DNA of 64,000 bases from Methylosinus sp. C49 (lineage in GTDB: Bacteria > Pseudomonadota > Alphaproteobacteria > Rhizobiales > Beijerinckiaceae): NCBI RefSeq assembly GCF_009936375.1, contig NZ_AP022332.1, positions 3,132,501-3,196,500 of the forward strand, written 5' to 3'. The notes under the pieces are model-generated. The model was not told where the DNA came from, did no database searches, and worked only from the letters and a program-made list of their open reading frames with translations. The translations under genes were made by a program, and so were the position numbers. Positions within the stretch are counted from its first letter, which is position 1. Every line of letters begins with the position of its first letter. Of the stretch, positions 45,072 through 56,345 are shown in pieces.

Positions 45072-45475
45072 TCAGCCCGCCCAATCCGTCACCATCAGCC
45101 CCGGCACGCGCGCGAACTCCCGGCCATTCGCCGTCACCAATATCGCGCCGCGGCGGCGCGCCTGCGCGGCGATGAGATAGTCATAATGGCCGATCGGCTG
45201 TCCCCGCTTTTCGAGATTGGCGCGAATGTCTCCGGCATGGCGCGCGTCCTCCTCATCGAAAGGCAGCACGGCGATTCCCGGCGAGAGAAACTCCGCCAGC
45301 AAGGCCTCCATGAGCGGCTTGCGATCGCTGCGCGCGTAGCCGTAGCGAAGCTCATACAAAACGATGACGGGCAGGCCGATCTCGACACGCTGCGTCAGCG
45401 CCTCGCCCATGCGACGCGCGACATCGGCATTGCGGCGGTTGATCACCGCAATGACGACATTGGTGTCGAGGCAGA

Positions 45476-45479
<4 letters not shown>
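45072..45479 (-). CDS. vapC: VapC-type PIN-domain toxin
   Basis: A 135-residue PIN-domain ribonuclease. The acidic residues are Asp in MICLDTNVVIAVI, Glu in VIVLYELRYGYA, Asp in FDEEDARHAGDIR and Asp near IGHYDYLIAAQA, the metal-binding set. It overlaps the vapB gene by 4 bp. VapC toxins usually cleave initiator tRNA or other tRNAs. Confidence 0.93.
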
Positions 45480-48347
<2,868 letters not shown>

Positions 48348-48373
48348 TGGCCGAAACTGACCGATAATGCAAA

Positions 48374-48426
48374 AGTCTGACTCTACTGAGAAGTAGCATG
48401 ACTCATTAGGCGGAAAATGTCGACTC
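48374..48426 (+). repeat. Left-end TnsB-type binding-site array
   Basis: Three repeats: 48374 AGTCTGACTC, 48395 AGCATGACTC, 48417 ATGTCGACTC, starting 21 and 22 bp apart. The compact spacing resembles the right end of Tn7, which also faces its target gene. Confidence 0.7.
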
Positions 48427-48598
48427 CCTTTTTTCGCCGGCGTCAAGACACTCGCAAAGGTTGTAGTGCCGCATCTCGGTTTCTCAGGCCAATCGCGTTG
48501 TGATTCGCGCGGCAGCGAGCACTTCGCTATTTTGGAACGAGAAAATGGATGCGACAGCGGTACGCGCAGGCTTAGGCACCACGATAGGGAGTCCATAA

Positions 48599-49429
48599 AT
48601 GTCAAGCCTAAGCCTAGAAGAAATAAGGGCTATAGACAAAATATTTGAAATGAACAATTGGGATAAAAAGCGCAAGCTTCCTACGAAGCAGACGACTATG
48701 TTTGATGCAATAACGGGCCTTGTCGCCGCGATAGAATCACAGAAACGAAATATTATTATAGATCTACTTCGTAATTATGAGATAATAACAGATTACTATT
48801 CTATGGCTTGTGATATGTCAGAAAAACTAATAGATACTATAGTCGTAGGCGATACATATTTTATGATTCCCGTCGCACTGCCTGAAGAAGGAAAGATCAA
48901 GAGCGGACATAATTTCTGCTATGATCTCTCGTCTGTATTCCCTAAAGAAGCAAAAAACAATGTCGTTTTCGTCGACTCATTGCAATCGTCAAAAATAAAA
49001 ATTAGCAGCAACTCCCATATTATATTTATTGATGACTTTATAGGAACAGGAAGGCAGGTATCAAAAGTAATAGACAAGTTAATAAAAAATAGTGGTATGC
49101 CAAAAAGCATAAGTGTTGTTGCAATTAGAATACAGCAAGAGGCCTTAGATAGGCTAAAATCAAAGGGTGTTGGCGTAATAGCGGGAGCAATTCGCAAGAA
49201 AGCAATTTCATCTGGCGAGTTTATAAGTGGGATGTCGGTTACAGAGGCAATGGCTGCTTATGTCAGCATTGAAAATATGCTTAAGCCTCCAGAAAAATAT
49301 AGGCTTGGATATGGAGGATCAGAAGCGATTATAACGATGAAGAGAACGCCGAATAATACACTTCCAATATTTTGGATGGAAAAAACAGATGGAGGAGCAA
49401 ATTGGCCGGCGCCATTTCCGAGGACTTGA
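48599..49429 (+). CDS. Retron effector: phosphoribosyltransferase-like protein
   Basis: A 276-residue protein of very AT-rich codon use. The motif HIIFIDDFIGTGRQVSKVID near residue 140 is the PRPP-binding loop of phosphoribosyltransferases (hydrophobic strand, DD, then GTG). N- and C-terminal parts have no recognised fold. PRTase-like proteins are described as effectors of one retron class (type III in published classification, as I recall it), together with a winged-helix protein, which is exactly what follows here. It would be held inactive by msDNA and RT until phage attack; its target is unknown. AGGGAG lies before the ATG at 48599. The next gene overlaps its 3' end. Confidence 0.78.
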   Translation: MSSLSLEEIRAIDKIFEMNNWDKKRKLPTKQTTMFDAITGLVAAIESQKRNIIIDLLRNYEIITDYYSMACDMSEKLIDTIVVGDTYFMIPVALPEEGKIKSGHNFCYDLSSVFPKEAKNNVVFVDSLQSSKIKISSNSHIIFIDDFIGTGRQVSKVIDKLIKNSGMPKSISVVAIRIQQEALDRLKSKGVGVIAGAIRKKAISSGEFISGMSVTEAMAAYVSIENMLKPPEKYRLGYGGSEAIITMKRTPNNTLPIFWMEKTDGGANWPAPFPRT

Positions 49430-49752
49430 CGTTACACAAAGGAATGCGGACTCTATTAATGGAGGTTCGTCGGCAGAAGTCCGTGAGCAATTTGACGCGG
49501 ATAGGATATACGTATCTACAAATCGCAGAGATGCTATCTGGAGCGATTGGCGCCGGCCTTGTTGTCGAGAAGGCCGGTAGTTTATCGCTTTCGCGCCTTG
49601 GAGAACTCGCACTGCTCGGCTCAAACGGGAAGCGATCATTTTCATGGATTGAGCCTCTCAGTGAAAGAAGGATTGCAAAGATTCCAAAGATGAAGCCATA
49701 TATTCCTGAGCGTCGTTCGCTGCGAAAGGTGAAGCATCGTGCTAGCAGCTAG
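49402..49752 (+). CDS. Retron accessory protein, winged-helix-like
   Basis: A roughly 116-residue protein. I chose TTG at 49402 because GGAGGAG lies 4 nt upstream; another possible start is ATG at 49444. It overlaps the effector gene by 28 bp, so the two are co-translated. Residues 25-75 (SNLTRIGYTYLQIAEMLSGAIGAGLV, SLSLSRLGELALLG) look like a small winged helix, and the C-terminal 40 residues are very basic (KIPKMKPYIPERRSLRKVKHR), fit for nucleic-acid binding. Its 3' end overlaps the start (a1 region) of the retron RNA. Function in the complex is inference. Confidence 0.65.
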   Translation: MAGAISEDLTLHKGMRTLLMEVRRQKSVSNLTRIGYTYLQIAEMLSGAIGAGLVVEKAGSLSLSRLGELALLGSNGKRSFSWIEPLSERRIAKIPKMKPYIPERRSLRKVKHRASS

Positions 49753-49929
49753 CGACTCGATCGCTAGGAATGGCGAGTCGCCATTCTTGAGAGAACCGGC
49801 TTTCAAGCCCTGGTCCGGCGCCCTCGAACTGCGGGAGCACTTCGACGGCGCCGGACCATGCTCCCGTTGGTCGCATCCACTGCATCCGCGCCATTGGCGC
49901 GGACGCAGTGGAGGGATCGTAGTAGCACG
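49738..49929 (+). ncRNA. Retron msr-msd RNA
   Basis: Bounded by complementary a1 (CGTGCTA, 49738-49744) and a2 (TAGCACG, 49923-49929). Inside: hairpin 1, 7 bp, 49749-49755/49761-49767; hairpin 2, 8 bp, 49768-49775/49779-49786; a weak 5-bp stem near 49786-49807; long hairpin 3, 11 bp plus 5 bp, 49812-49857; long hairpin 4, 8+8 bp with one mismatch, 49876-49912. The first small hairpins fit msr and the long hairpins msd. A G in the TAGCAG just after a1 could be the branching guanosine. It lies directly before the RT gene, where msr-msd is expected. The msr/msd border is not resolved. Confidence 0.82.
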
Positions 49930-50982
49930 GTGATAGCAGTGACGACGCTCGACCTTCCTTACGTAACCGATCGATACAAGGAAATTGCCTTACAGTGCGG
50001 GTTGTCCTCAAAAGATATTTTGAGTATAGAGAGATATGCTCAGAAGCTCGAAGCTAATGGGTTACCTGTCATATTCGATGAAAAGCATTTTTCAGCTTTG
50101 GTTGGATATGACATATCTCTGCTATACGCCATAAGCAACGATCAAAGAAAGTTCTACAGGTCATTTAATATACCAAAAAGAAATGGGAAACTCCGTCAAA
50201 TTGACGAACCTCTCCCGACACTGAAGGAGATACAGAGATATATTCTTGATAATATTCTTTCAAACGTCGAAATATCTAAAGCTTCTAAAGCATTTAGCCG
50301 CCACTCGGACATTAAAAAGAATGCACGTATACATATCCGCCAGCCAGAAATTCTAAAAGTTGACATAAAGGATTTTTTTCCGTCAGTTAATATTTCGTCC
50401 GTATATAAAGCATTATACGCACTCGGGTACACCGATTCACTCGCAATGTTATTCGCGCAGATCTGCTGCTTAGATAAAAGCTTACCGCAAGGCGCCCCAA
50501 CAAGCCCCGCACTCGCGAACATTGTTTGCAGGGATCTGGATCACGATCTGCTAAAATATTGCACAGATAGGAATCTTAGATACACGCGATATGCAGACGA
50601 TATAACTATTTCTGGAGAACGTATCAAAAAAGAAACAATCACAGAAGTTCGGTTTATGATCAAATCATTCAAATTTAAACTAAATGAAGAAAAGACATCA
50701 ATTATGAGAAGCGGTTCAAGGAAGGTTGTGACCGGCATTATTGTGAACACAAGAATGCAAGCACCAAGAGAAACAAGGCGTGAGTTCAGAAAAAATGTAT
50801 TCTTTATACGAAAATTTGGCGTTGATGGGCATATATCTCAAATTGAAGAAGATAGAAATAATTATTTGCGACATATTATCGGAGTTGGTGAGTTTATTTT
50901 ATGGGTTGACAACAAGAATAAGGAGGTCGTAAGCGACTTGAATTTTCTAAAACGCCTTCTTAAGAGCGAATCTGTAGTGTAA
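49930..50982 (+). CDS. ret: Retron reverse transcriptase
   Basis: A 350-residue retron-type RT that makes msDNA from the adjacent RNA. Numbering from GTG at 49930: the retron NAxxH motif is NARIH (131-135), the first catalytic Asp is in KVDIKDFFPSV (145), QGAPTSPALAN is motif B-like (187-197), the catalytic YADD is 221-224 and the retron VTG motif 267-269. All catalytic parts are present. The start is GTG at 49930 or 49939; the ATG at 49858 lies inside the retron RNA and is unlikely. The start overlaps the a2 region, as in other retrons. Codon use is AT-rich, matching the two genes upstream. Confidence 0.93.
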   Translation: MIAVTTLDLPYVTDRYKEIALQCGLSSKDILSIERYAQKLEANGLPVIFDEKHFSALVGYDISLLYAISNDQRKFYRSFNIPKRNGKLRQIDEPLPTLKEIQRYILDNILSNVEISKASKAFSRHSDIKKNARIHIRQPEILKVDIKDFFPSVNISSVYKALYALGYTDSLAMLFAQICCLDKSLPQGAPTSPALANIVCRDLDHDLLKYCTDRNLRYTRYADDITISGERIKKETITEVRFMIKSFKFKLNEEKTSIMRSGSRKVVTGIIVNTRMQAPRETRREFRKNVFFIRKFGVDGHISQIEEDRNNYLRHIIGVGEFILWVDNKNKEVVSDLNFLKRLLKSESVV

Positions 50983-51538
50983 TTTTGGCCGTTGTATTCG
51001 CGTTGTCGGTTTCTGGCTTGCAGGTAGCCGTGCCATTGCGGAAAGGGCTTCCTGCAATCCTCCCTCTTGACTCGTTCACCCTTCGTTCGATATATCGCAC
51101 CCATGACCACCGCACCGACCATGCACGAACGCGAAAGCCTCGAACGGGCACCCGAAGGCGCCCCGCCGACCGCGTTCGTCCCCGCGTGGCCGGTCGTCTG
51201 AAAGGCGTCGGGGACCGTCTCCAGCGAGCGTTCCCCATGTCCGATTTCCAAATTCCCATATCGATGACCCCCGCCGGCGCCGCCGCTCGTGCGGACCTGT
51301 TCGTTCTCCTGGCGACCTCCCTCCCCGCTCCTGAATATTCGGAACGCCGGCCCGTGTCCGCCGACCGCGCATAGGCCGCGACGGCGCACGGGCTGCTCCA
51401 CCTCATCGCGATCCAGAACCGCGCGACTCGGCGCGGCGTGGACGATTTTTCCGTTGCGGACCCACGGGTCCCGGATTCGAAGCCTTTTCCATCGGCGACA
51501 AGGCGCGGCGGGATCGCGCCGTTTCAAGGAGAACGACT
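50983..51538. other. Gap between retron and small gene, transition to GC-rich DNA
   Basis: About 550 bases where composition changes from AT-rich to GC-rich near 51100. No convincing gene. A 45-codon frame at 51238-51374 (MSDFQIPISMTPAGAAARAD...) is open but has no ribosome-binding site, and a 32-codon frame at 51102-51200 is weaker. The composition step probably marks the joint between retron cargo and transposon core. Confidence 0.5.
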
Positions 51539-51775
51539 ATGAACAGCGAGGATCTGTTCGACGAGATTTTTGCGCGGCTGTTCCAGATCAGGAGCGAGGT
51601 GGACGACGCGATGTTCCGCGCCGCCGCCGGCGCCGCGCTCGTCGCCATTGGGCGAACGGTTCTCGACGAGGCGGAAAAGCGCGCGGCCCGCAAGGAATCC
51701 GGTGTCGTCGTCCGCTTCCCGCTGTCGCGGGTGATCCGCTCGATGGCTTCGAACGATGGCGACCGATCGGCGTGA
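51539..51775 (+). CDS. 78-residue hypothetical protein of the transposon
   Basis: Starts MNSEDLFDEIFARLFQIRSEV with AAGGAG at good spacing. It is helical, acidic at the start and basic at the end (LDEAEKRAARKESGVVVRFPLSRV). It lies about 400 bp before tnsA on the same strand. The role is unknown; position suggests a small regulator or accessory factor of the tns operon. Confidence 0.5.
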   Translation: MNSEDLFDEIFARLFQIRSEVDDAMFRAAAGAALVAIGRTVLDEAEKRAARKESGVVVRFPLSRVIRSMASNDGDRSA

Positions 51776-52189
51776 ATCGATCGCCGACGAAATTTTTTCG
51801 TCGCACCGAATTTCGGGGATTCGATTCTTTCTACGATCGGAGTCACCGTCCGTCCGATGGAGGACGGGGACGATGAGACCCCTCCCGAAACGTTGAGCGC
51901 CCCGGGGAAACCCCGAGGCGCCGAAAACCGCCGACCGGCCAAGGCCTGAGAAACCACCGGGCGGCTCTTCAACCTCGACGACGCCTTCGCGTCGCCGGGG
52001 AAAACCGGCGCATTCGCACCGACAACGACGGCGCTTCCGCGTCGCCGAGGAAAACCGGCGCATTCGCGCCGACAACGACGGCGCTTTCGCGTCGGCGATC
52101 GGAGGATTCTGCCCCGTCTCCCGGAAAGGAGCAAGCGGGACCGGAAAATTCTTCGGCGCCGCGCGGTCGCGCCCCGGAACAAGGGCCGC
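51776..52189. other. tnsA leader region
   Basis: About 410 bases without a gene on the coding strand. It holds the 50-bp tandem repeat at 51972-52098. The tns promoter may be here or before the small gene at 51539. Confidence 0.5.
51972..52098 (+). repeat. 50-bp tandem repeat, about 2.5 copies
   Basis: GTCGCCGGGGAAAACCGGCG at 51991 recurs as GTCGCCGAGGAAAACCGGCG at 52041 and as a partial unit at 52091 (GTCGGCG). The complete 50-bp unit is repeated, not just a short block with variable spacers, so it is not a CRISPR array. Confidence 0.8.
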
Positions 52190-52900
52190 ATGATGACCGA
52201 CAAGAATTCCGACGGCGCCGCCGTCTACACGCCGCGCTTCGTCGACAGTCCGCTGCACAGGCGCGACGCCGTCCACCGCGCGGTCGACTGGATCTCCGAG
52301 GAGTTCCCCTCCGCGAAGCCGGCGATGAACTACCGCATGGTCCGCTGCGACGGCACGCTTTCCAGCGACTTCGTCGTCCTGATGGAGAACGATCCGAACG
52401 TCCAGGAGTATTGGGAGAAGCCCGCGTCTTTCCGGTGGAAGGACGACAAGGGCAAGCGGCGCAATTACACGCCCGACTTCGCGGTCGTCCTCGCCGACGG
52501 ACGGTGGATCGCCGTCGAGGTGATGCCGATGACGCTCGTCGGGAGAACGCGGTTCCTGTCCAAGGCGCCCTTCATTCGGACCGCCGCGCTCGACGCCGGC
52601 TACGACGGCTTCGAGCTTTGGACCGACAGGGAGATTTCCGTCCAGCCGAGGCTCGCCAACGCCTCGCTGCTCGCCGGCGCGCGCACCTTCGTCGCCGACG
52701 AGGCGGCGCTCCACAGCATGCGCGTGGTCGTTCGAGAACTGGGTGGACGCGCCTGCGTGCGCGACCTGAGGCGGCTCTCCGGACTCGGCGACCGGGCGTT
52801 TCGCGCCGTGGCGCGCCTCGTCGCCTTCGGCGAGCTCCGCATGGTCCACGACGACGTCCTGCTCGACGACCACGCCTTCGTCGAGATCCCCCCGCGCTGA
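52190..52900 (+). CDS. tnsA: TnsA-like transposon endonuclease
   Basis: In Tn7, TnsA cuts the 5' strands at the transposon ends, giving cut-and-paste movement with TnsB. The 236-residue protein has the TnsA N-terminal nuclease layout: an acidic segment (VLMENDPNVQEYWEKP), TPDFAVVLADG with Asp96, then AVEVMPMT with Glu110. The third catalytic residue, normally Lys in a EVK motif, is Met112 here. The C-terminal half is a winged helix-like region (VRDLRRLSGLGDRAFRAVARL) for TnsC contact. tnsB starts 34 bp downstream. Start MM at 52190. Confidence 0.85.
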   Translation: MMTDKNSDGAAVYTPRFVDSPLHRRDAVHRAVDWISEEFPSAKPAMNYRMVRCDGTLSSDFVVLMENDPNVQEYWEKPASFRWKDDKGKRRNYTPDFAVVLADGRWIAVEVMPMTLVGRTRFLSKAPFIRTAALDAGYDGFELWTDREISVQPRLANASLLAGARTFVADEAALHSMRVVVRELGGRACVRDLRRLSGLGDRAFRAVARLVAFGELRMVHDDVLLDDHAFVEIPPR

Positions 52901-52934
52901 AACCGCTCCACGCCCGACCGAGGCGGACACGACA

Positions 52935-55214
52935 ATGACCGACACCGCGACCACCGACAGGAATTTCGGCCAAGCCCGCTTCAGGCTGCACAAGGGCGAC
53001 TGCGTCGAAATCGACGGCATCATGCACGCGTTCGAGAGCCAGGACGGCGGCGGAACGCTGCTGCGGTCGCTCGGCTCCGCCGGCGTGCGCCGCCTGATCA
53101 CTCATGCGGAGTTCTGGCGGCTCTATTTCGACCGGTCGCTGAAGGTTCATCGCGCCCGCGACGGCAAGCTGGACGACGCCGTCGCGGCCAATATGGACCG
53201 CTCGATCGACAGCTTCAGGCCCCGCGATCGCGAGGAGGCGCTGCGCCGGCTCGACTACGTCGAGATCGCCGACATGTGCATGTCCCCCGAGAAGGAGAAC
53301 AGGCGCGGGCGCTTTCCGAAGCGCCCCGAGGGATACGCGCGCGTCGCCAAGCTGGTCTCTTGGCTGCGCCGGCGTCAGCGCGCGCGGATCGAGGGCGTGT
53401 CGGCGTCGACGCTTCCCCGCGAGTATGTCGGCGGCTCGACGCTTCGCGGCTGGCACTGGCGCTGGCGGAATTCCGGGAAGGCCGTCGTCGCGCTCGCGCC
53501 CTGCCACGACTCCAAGGGCTCCGACAAGACGCGGCTCGTCCCGGCGGTCGTCGACATCATGTGGAAGTGGATCCGAAAGCACTACCTGATCATGGAGGGG
53601 CCGCCGGCCAAGTCCATCCATAAGGCGATGTGCGGCGACATCGACGCGATCAACGAGCGCGACGGGACCGCTCTCGCGCATCCGTCCTACGACGCGTTCC
53701 TGCGGTTCATCGACGACAACGTCACGCCCTATGAGCAGACCTATTACCGCAAGGGCCAGAAGCGGGCGCAGCAGGACTTTCCCTTCGTCAAGAAGGCGCC
53801 GCGCGCGACGCTGCCCCTCGAGGTGGTCGAGATCGACCACACGCCGCTCGACATCCTGCTCGTCGACAAGGACGGCAAGGAGTCGAAGGGCGACCGGCGC
53901 CGCAAGAAGACCTACAGGGTCTGGCTGACCCTCGCGCGCTGTCAGGCGACGCGTATGGTCTTCGGCTATCACATTTCGCGCGACTGCCCGTCGTGGACGA
54001 GCGTGATGGCGGTGCTGCGCATGGGCATCATGCCGAAGGATCTGACGGGCGTCGGCGCGGTCAACCCGTGGCCCGTCTTCAGTACTCCGAGAATGCTGAA
54101 GGTGGACAACGGCCCAGAGTTCCACTCGCTGAGCCTGCGCGCCGCCTGCGGGCAGTTGCGGATTCGAATCCGCCGCATGCCGCGTGGGAGGCCGCATCTC
54201 AAGGGCATGATCGAGCGCGGTCTCGGCATCATCGCGCAGGATTTCCTGTCCTTCCTGCCGGGACGGACGTTCTCCGACCGCCGCGAGCGCGGGGACTACG
54301 ATTCCCGCGGGCGCGCCGCCGTGACATGGGAGGATCTCGACAGGCTGCTGCGGCTCTACATCGTCGACGAGCTGCACAACCGGTCTTCGCCCTACCTGTT
54401 CGGGCGCACGCCGTTGCAGATGTGGGAGCACCTGGGCGGCGCCGGCCTCGAGATGCCGCCTGCGGCGGCCGATCTCGACGTCATCCTGTCGCTCGTCATC
54501 CAGCGCACGGTGACGTCGCTCGGCGTGACCTTCCTCGGGCTGTCCTACCAGTCCAAGGAGTTGCAGACGATCCGCCGCCGCGAGGGGCACATCGGTCAGA
54601 TGCTGATGGTCAAGGTGGATCCCTACGACCTCGGCGCCGTCCTCGTTCTCGACGAGGGCAGCGAGCGCGGCCAAGGCCGGTGGATCTCCGTGCCGGCGGT
54701 GGAGCCCGACCTCTGCGACGGCGTGTCGCTCGCCCAATGGAAGGAGACGATCGCGCTCGCGCGCCAGCACGTCGCCGAGAACCAGCGCGTCCCGCTCTCC
54801 ATTCTGCGCGCCGCCCGCAAGCGGCTCGTCGAGGCCGGCGCGCGCCTCGGCGCCAAGCCAATCAAGATGACCCAGAAGGATATCGACTGGTACCGCGACA
54901 GCGTGGACGACGTCTGGTTCGACATCGCGCGCGATCCGTCTACGGAGGGCGACGCGCCGTGTGGCGACGGCCCGGTTCCGTTCCGCCGTCGGCGGCGCAA
55001 ACCCGCCGATCCGGGCGACGGCCGGCCCGCGACCGCCGGCGTGGGAGACGGCGGCCATTCGCTTCCGGGCGCGCCTCCAGATGCCGAGCCGGCCGCGGCG
55101 GAGCGCATGGAGGACGAGACCGCCGACGACGACCGTGACGGAGTCGACGCGGATGCCGACGACGGATCCTCGACCGCGTCGGACTGGGACGATCCGAGCA
55201 CTTGGGAGGACTGA
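52935..55214 (+). CDS. tnsB: TnsB-like DDE transposase
   Basis: Binds the transposon ends and joins 3' ends to target DNA. The 759-residue protein has an N-terminal set of helix-turn-helix domains, then an RNase H-type catalytic core: Asp near residue 300 (VVEIDHTPLDI), Asp near 391 (KVDNGPEFHS) and Glu near 427 (MIERGLG). A Mu-type C-terminal beta-barrel follows (GRTPLQMWEH, LGLSYQSKEL) and the last 100 residues are acidic and disordered, as in TnsB, where the tail contacts TnsC. The repeats at both ends of the element are its likely sites. tnsC starts 3 bp after its stop. Confidence 0.93.
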   Translation: MTDTATTDRNFGQARFRLHKGDCVEIDGIMHAFESQDGGGTLLRSLGSAGVRRLITHAEFWRLYFDRSLKVHRARDGKLDDAVAANMDRSIDSFRPRDREEALRRLDYVEIADMCMSPEKENRRGRFPKRPEGYARVAKLVSWLRRRQRARIEGVSASTLPREYVGGSTLRGWHWRWRNSGKAVVALAPCHDSKGSDKTRLVPAVVDIMWKWIRKHYLIMEGPPAKSIHKAMCGDIDAINERDGTALAHPSYDAFLRFIDDNVTPYEQTYYRKGQKRAQQDFPFVKKAPRATLPLEVVEIDHTPLDILLVDKDGKESKGDRRRKKTYRVWLTLARCQATRMVFGYHISRDCPSWTSVMAVLRMGIMPKDLTGVGAVNPWPVFSTPRMLKVDNGPEFHSLSLRAACGQLRIRIRRMPRGRPHLKGMIERGLGIIAQDFLSFLPGRTFSDRRERGDYDSRGRAAVTWEDLDRLLRLYIVDELHNRSSPYLFGRTPLQMWEHLGGAGLEMPPAAADLDVILSLVIQRTVTSLGVTFLGLSYQSKELQTIRRREGHIGQMLMVKVDPYDLGAVLVLDEGSERGQGRWISVPAVEPDLCDGVSLAQWKETIALARQHVAENQRVPLSILRAARKRLVEAGARLGAKPIKMTQKDIDWYRDSVDDVWFDIARDPSTEGDAPCGDGPVPFRRRRRKPADPGDGRPATAGVGDGGHSLPGAPPDAEPAAAERMEDETADDDRDGVDADADDGSSTASDWDDPSTWED

Positions 55215-55217
55215 TCG

Positions 55218-56345
55218 ATGGACACGCCGACCGATACGCAAACGACATCCCCCTCGCGGATGCGGAAACAGCGCTTCGCCGTCGCGAGCCCCGGCGCCGA
55301 TCTGCGTCAGCGCCGCAAGGCGGCGGTGAGGGGAGTGCATATCAAGGACGAGGTGTTCCGCGACGTTCTCGAGAAGTTCGAGTTCCAGCTCAACGCGATC
55401 GAGGACAAGGAGGCCGAGGCCTTCGGTCTCGTGATCCGCGGGGTGAGCGGCGTCGGCAAATCCCACACGATGAAGCACCTCATCGAGTGCGGCGACCCTC
55501 GCCTCGCGGCCTATTCGGACGAGTTCGGCGACGTGCGTCCCGTCGTCTATGTGCGCGCTCCCGCGCCCTGCGACCTGACGACGCTCGGCATCGAGCTCTA
55601 CTTCAAGCTCACCGGCAAGCGTCTTTCGCCGCGCGGTCGGCCTGCGGAGATCTGGTCGCGCGTCCGCCCGGCGCTCTACAACACGGGCGTCTGCGTGATC
55701 TTCATCGACGAGATGCACCACGTCTTCCTCGGAAAGACGCACGATCAGCGCGAGAACCTGATGTCGACGCTGAAGGGCTTGTTGCAAGGCGTCGACGACG
55801 AGGAGCTCGCGGCCCTTCTCGGCCCCCTGCCGCCGACGGTCGACCCCTATCCCATCGGCCTCGTCATGGCGGGACTGCCCTCGCTGAAGCGGCTGATCGC
55901 GCTGGACGACCAGTTGCGGATGCGGTGCCGGTTCAAGGCGTTCGCGCCGCTGCGGACGACGGCCCGCGACCAGGCGAAACTGAAGGCGTTCATCGAATTC
56001 TACGCCAAGGGCATCGGGTTCACGCCGGTCCCCAAATGGACGGATCCCGACATGCTGCTGCGGCTGACGAAGGCGAGCGGCGGCTACCGGGGACGCATCG
56101 CGCTCCTGATCAAGCAGGCCGCCATGCTCGCGATCAATCGCGGACTGACCTCGATCGAGGACTGGAAGCCGCTCTTCGCCGAGTGCTTCGAGGACATCTG
56201 GGAGACCGGCTCCGCGAAGAATCCGTTTCTCGTCCCCGACGTGACGAAGATCGGCCCGATCCGCGAGCTCCAGAAGGATTTCGACACGCTGCTTCGCGGC
56301 AAGGGCGCCGCCAACCTTGTGAACGACGAGGATTTCGATGTCTGA
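55218..56345 (+). CDS. tnsC: TnsC/TniB-like AAA+ ATPase
   Basis: Passes the target signal from TniQ to the TnsAB transposase. The 375-residue protein has Walker A GVSGVGKSHT (residues 75-84), Walker B VCVIFIDEMHHVFL and the sensor and arginine parts (LVMAGLPSLKRLI, DDQLRMRCRFKAF). The C-terminal region (LLRLTKASGGYRGRIALLIKQAA) fits TnsC/TniB. It overlaps tniQ by 8 bp, so the three core proteins are made together. Confidence 0.93.
   Translation: MDTPTDTQTTSPSRMRKQRFAVASPGADLRQRRKAAVRGVHIKDEVFRDVLEKFEFQLNAIEDKEAEAFGLVIRGVSGVGKSHTMKHLIECGDPRLAAYSDEFGDVRPVVYVRAPAPCDLTTLGIELYFKLTGKRLSPRGRPAEIWSRVRPALYNTGVCVIFIDEMHHVFLGKTHDQRENLMSTLKGLLQGVDDEELAALLGPLPPTVDPYPIGLVMAGLPSLKRLIALDDQLRMRCRFKAFAPLRTTARDQAKLKAFIEFYAKGIGFTPVPKWTDPDMLLRLTKASGGYRGRIALLIKQAAMLAINRGLTSIEDWKPLFAECFEDIWETGSAKNPFLVPDVTKIGPIRELQKDFDTLLRGKGAANLVNDEDFDV

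Noticed and set aside
48410-48426. Left transposon end at TGTCGACTCCC (48418), paired with TGTCGGACTCC at 61821
   Set aside because: The other two repeats of the left array would then be outside the element, and flanks GAAAA / TCTGA do not match; the 48368/61872 pair gives a better inverted repeat.
49858-49929. The RT gene starting at the ATG at 49858
   Set aside because: This stretch lies inside hairpin 4 and the a2 segment of the retron RNA; retron RT homology begins after GTG 49930.
51972-52098. Possible CRISPR array or CRISPR-guided transposon
   Set aside because: The whole 50-bp unit repeats with no variable spacers, and no cas gene exists in the element.
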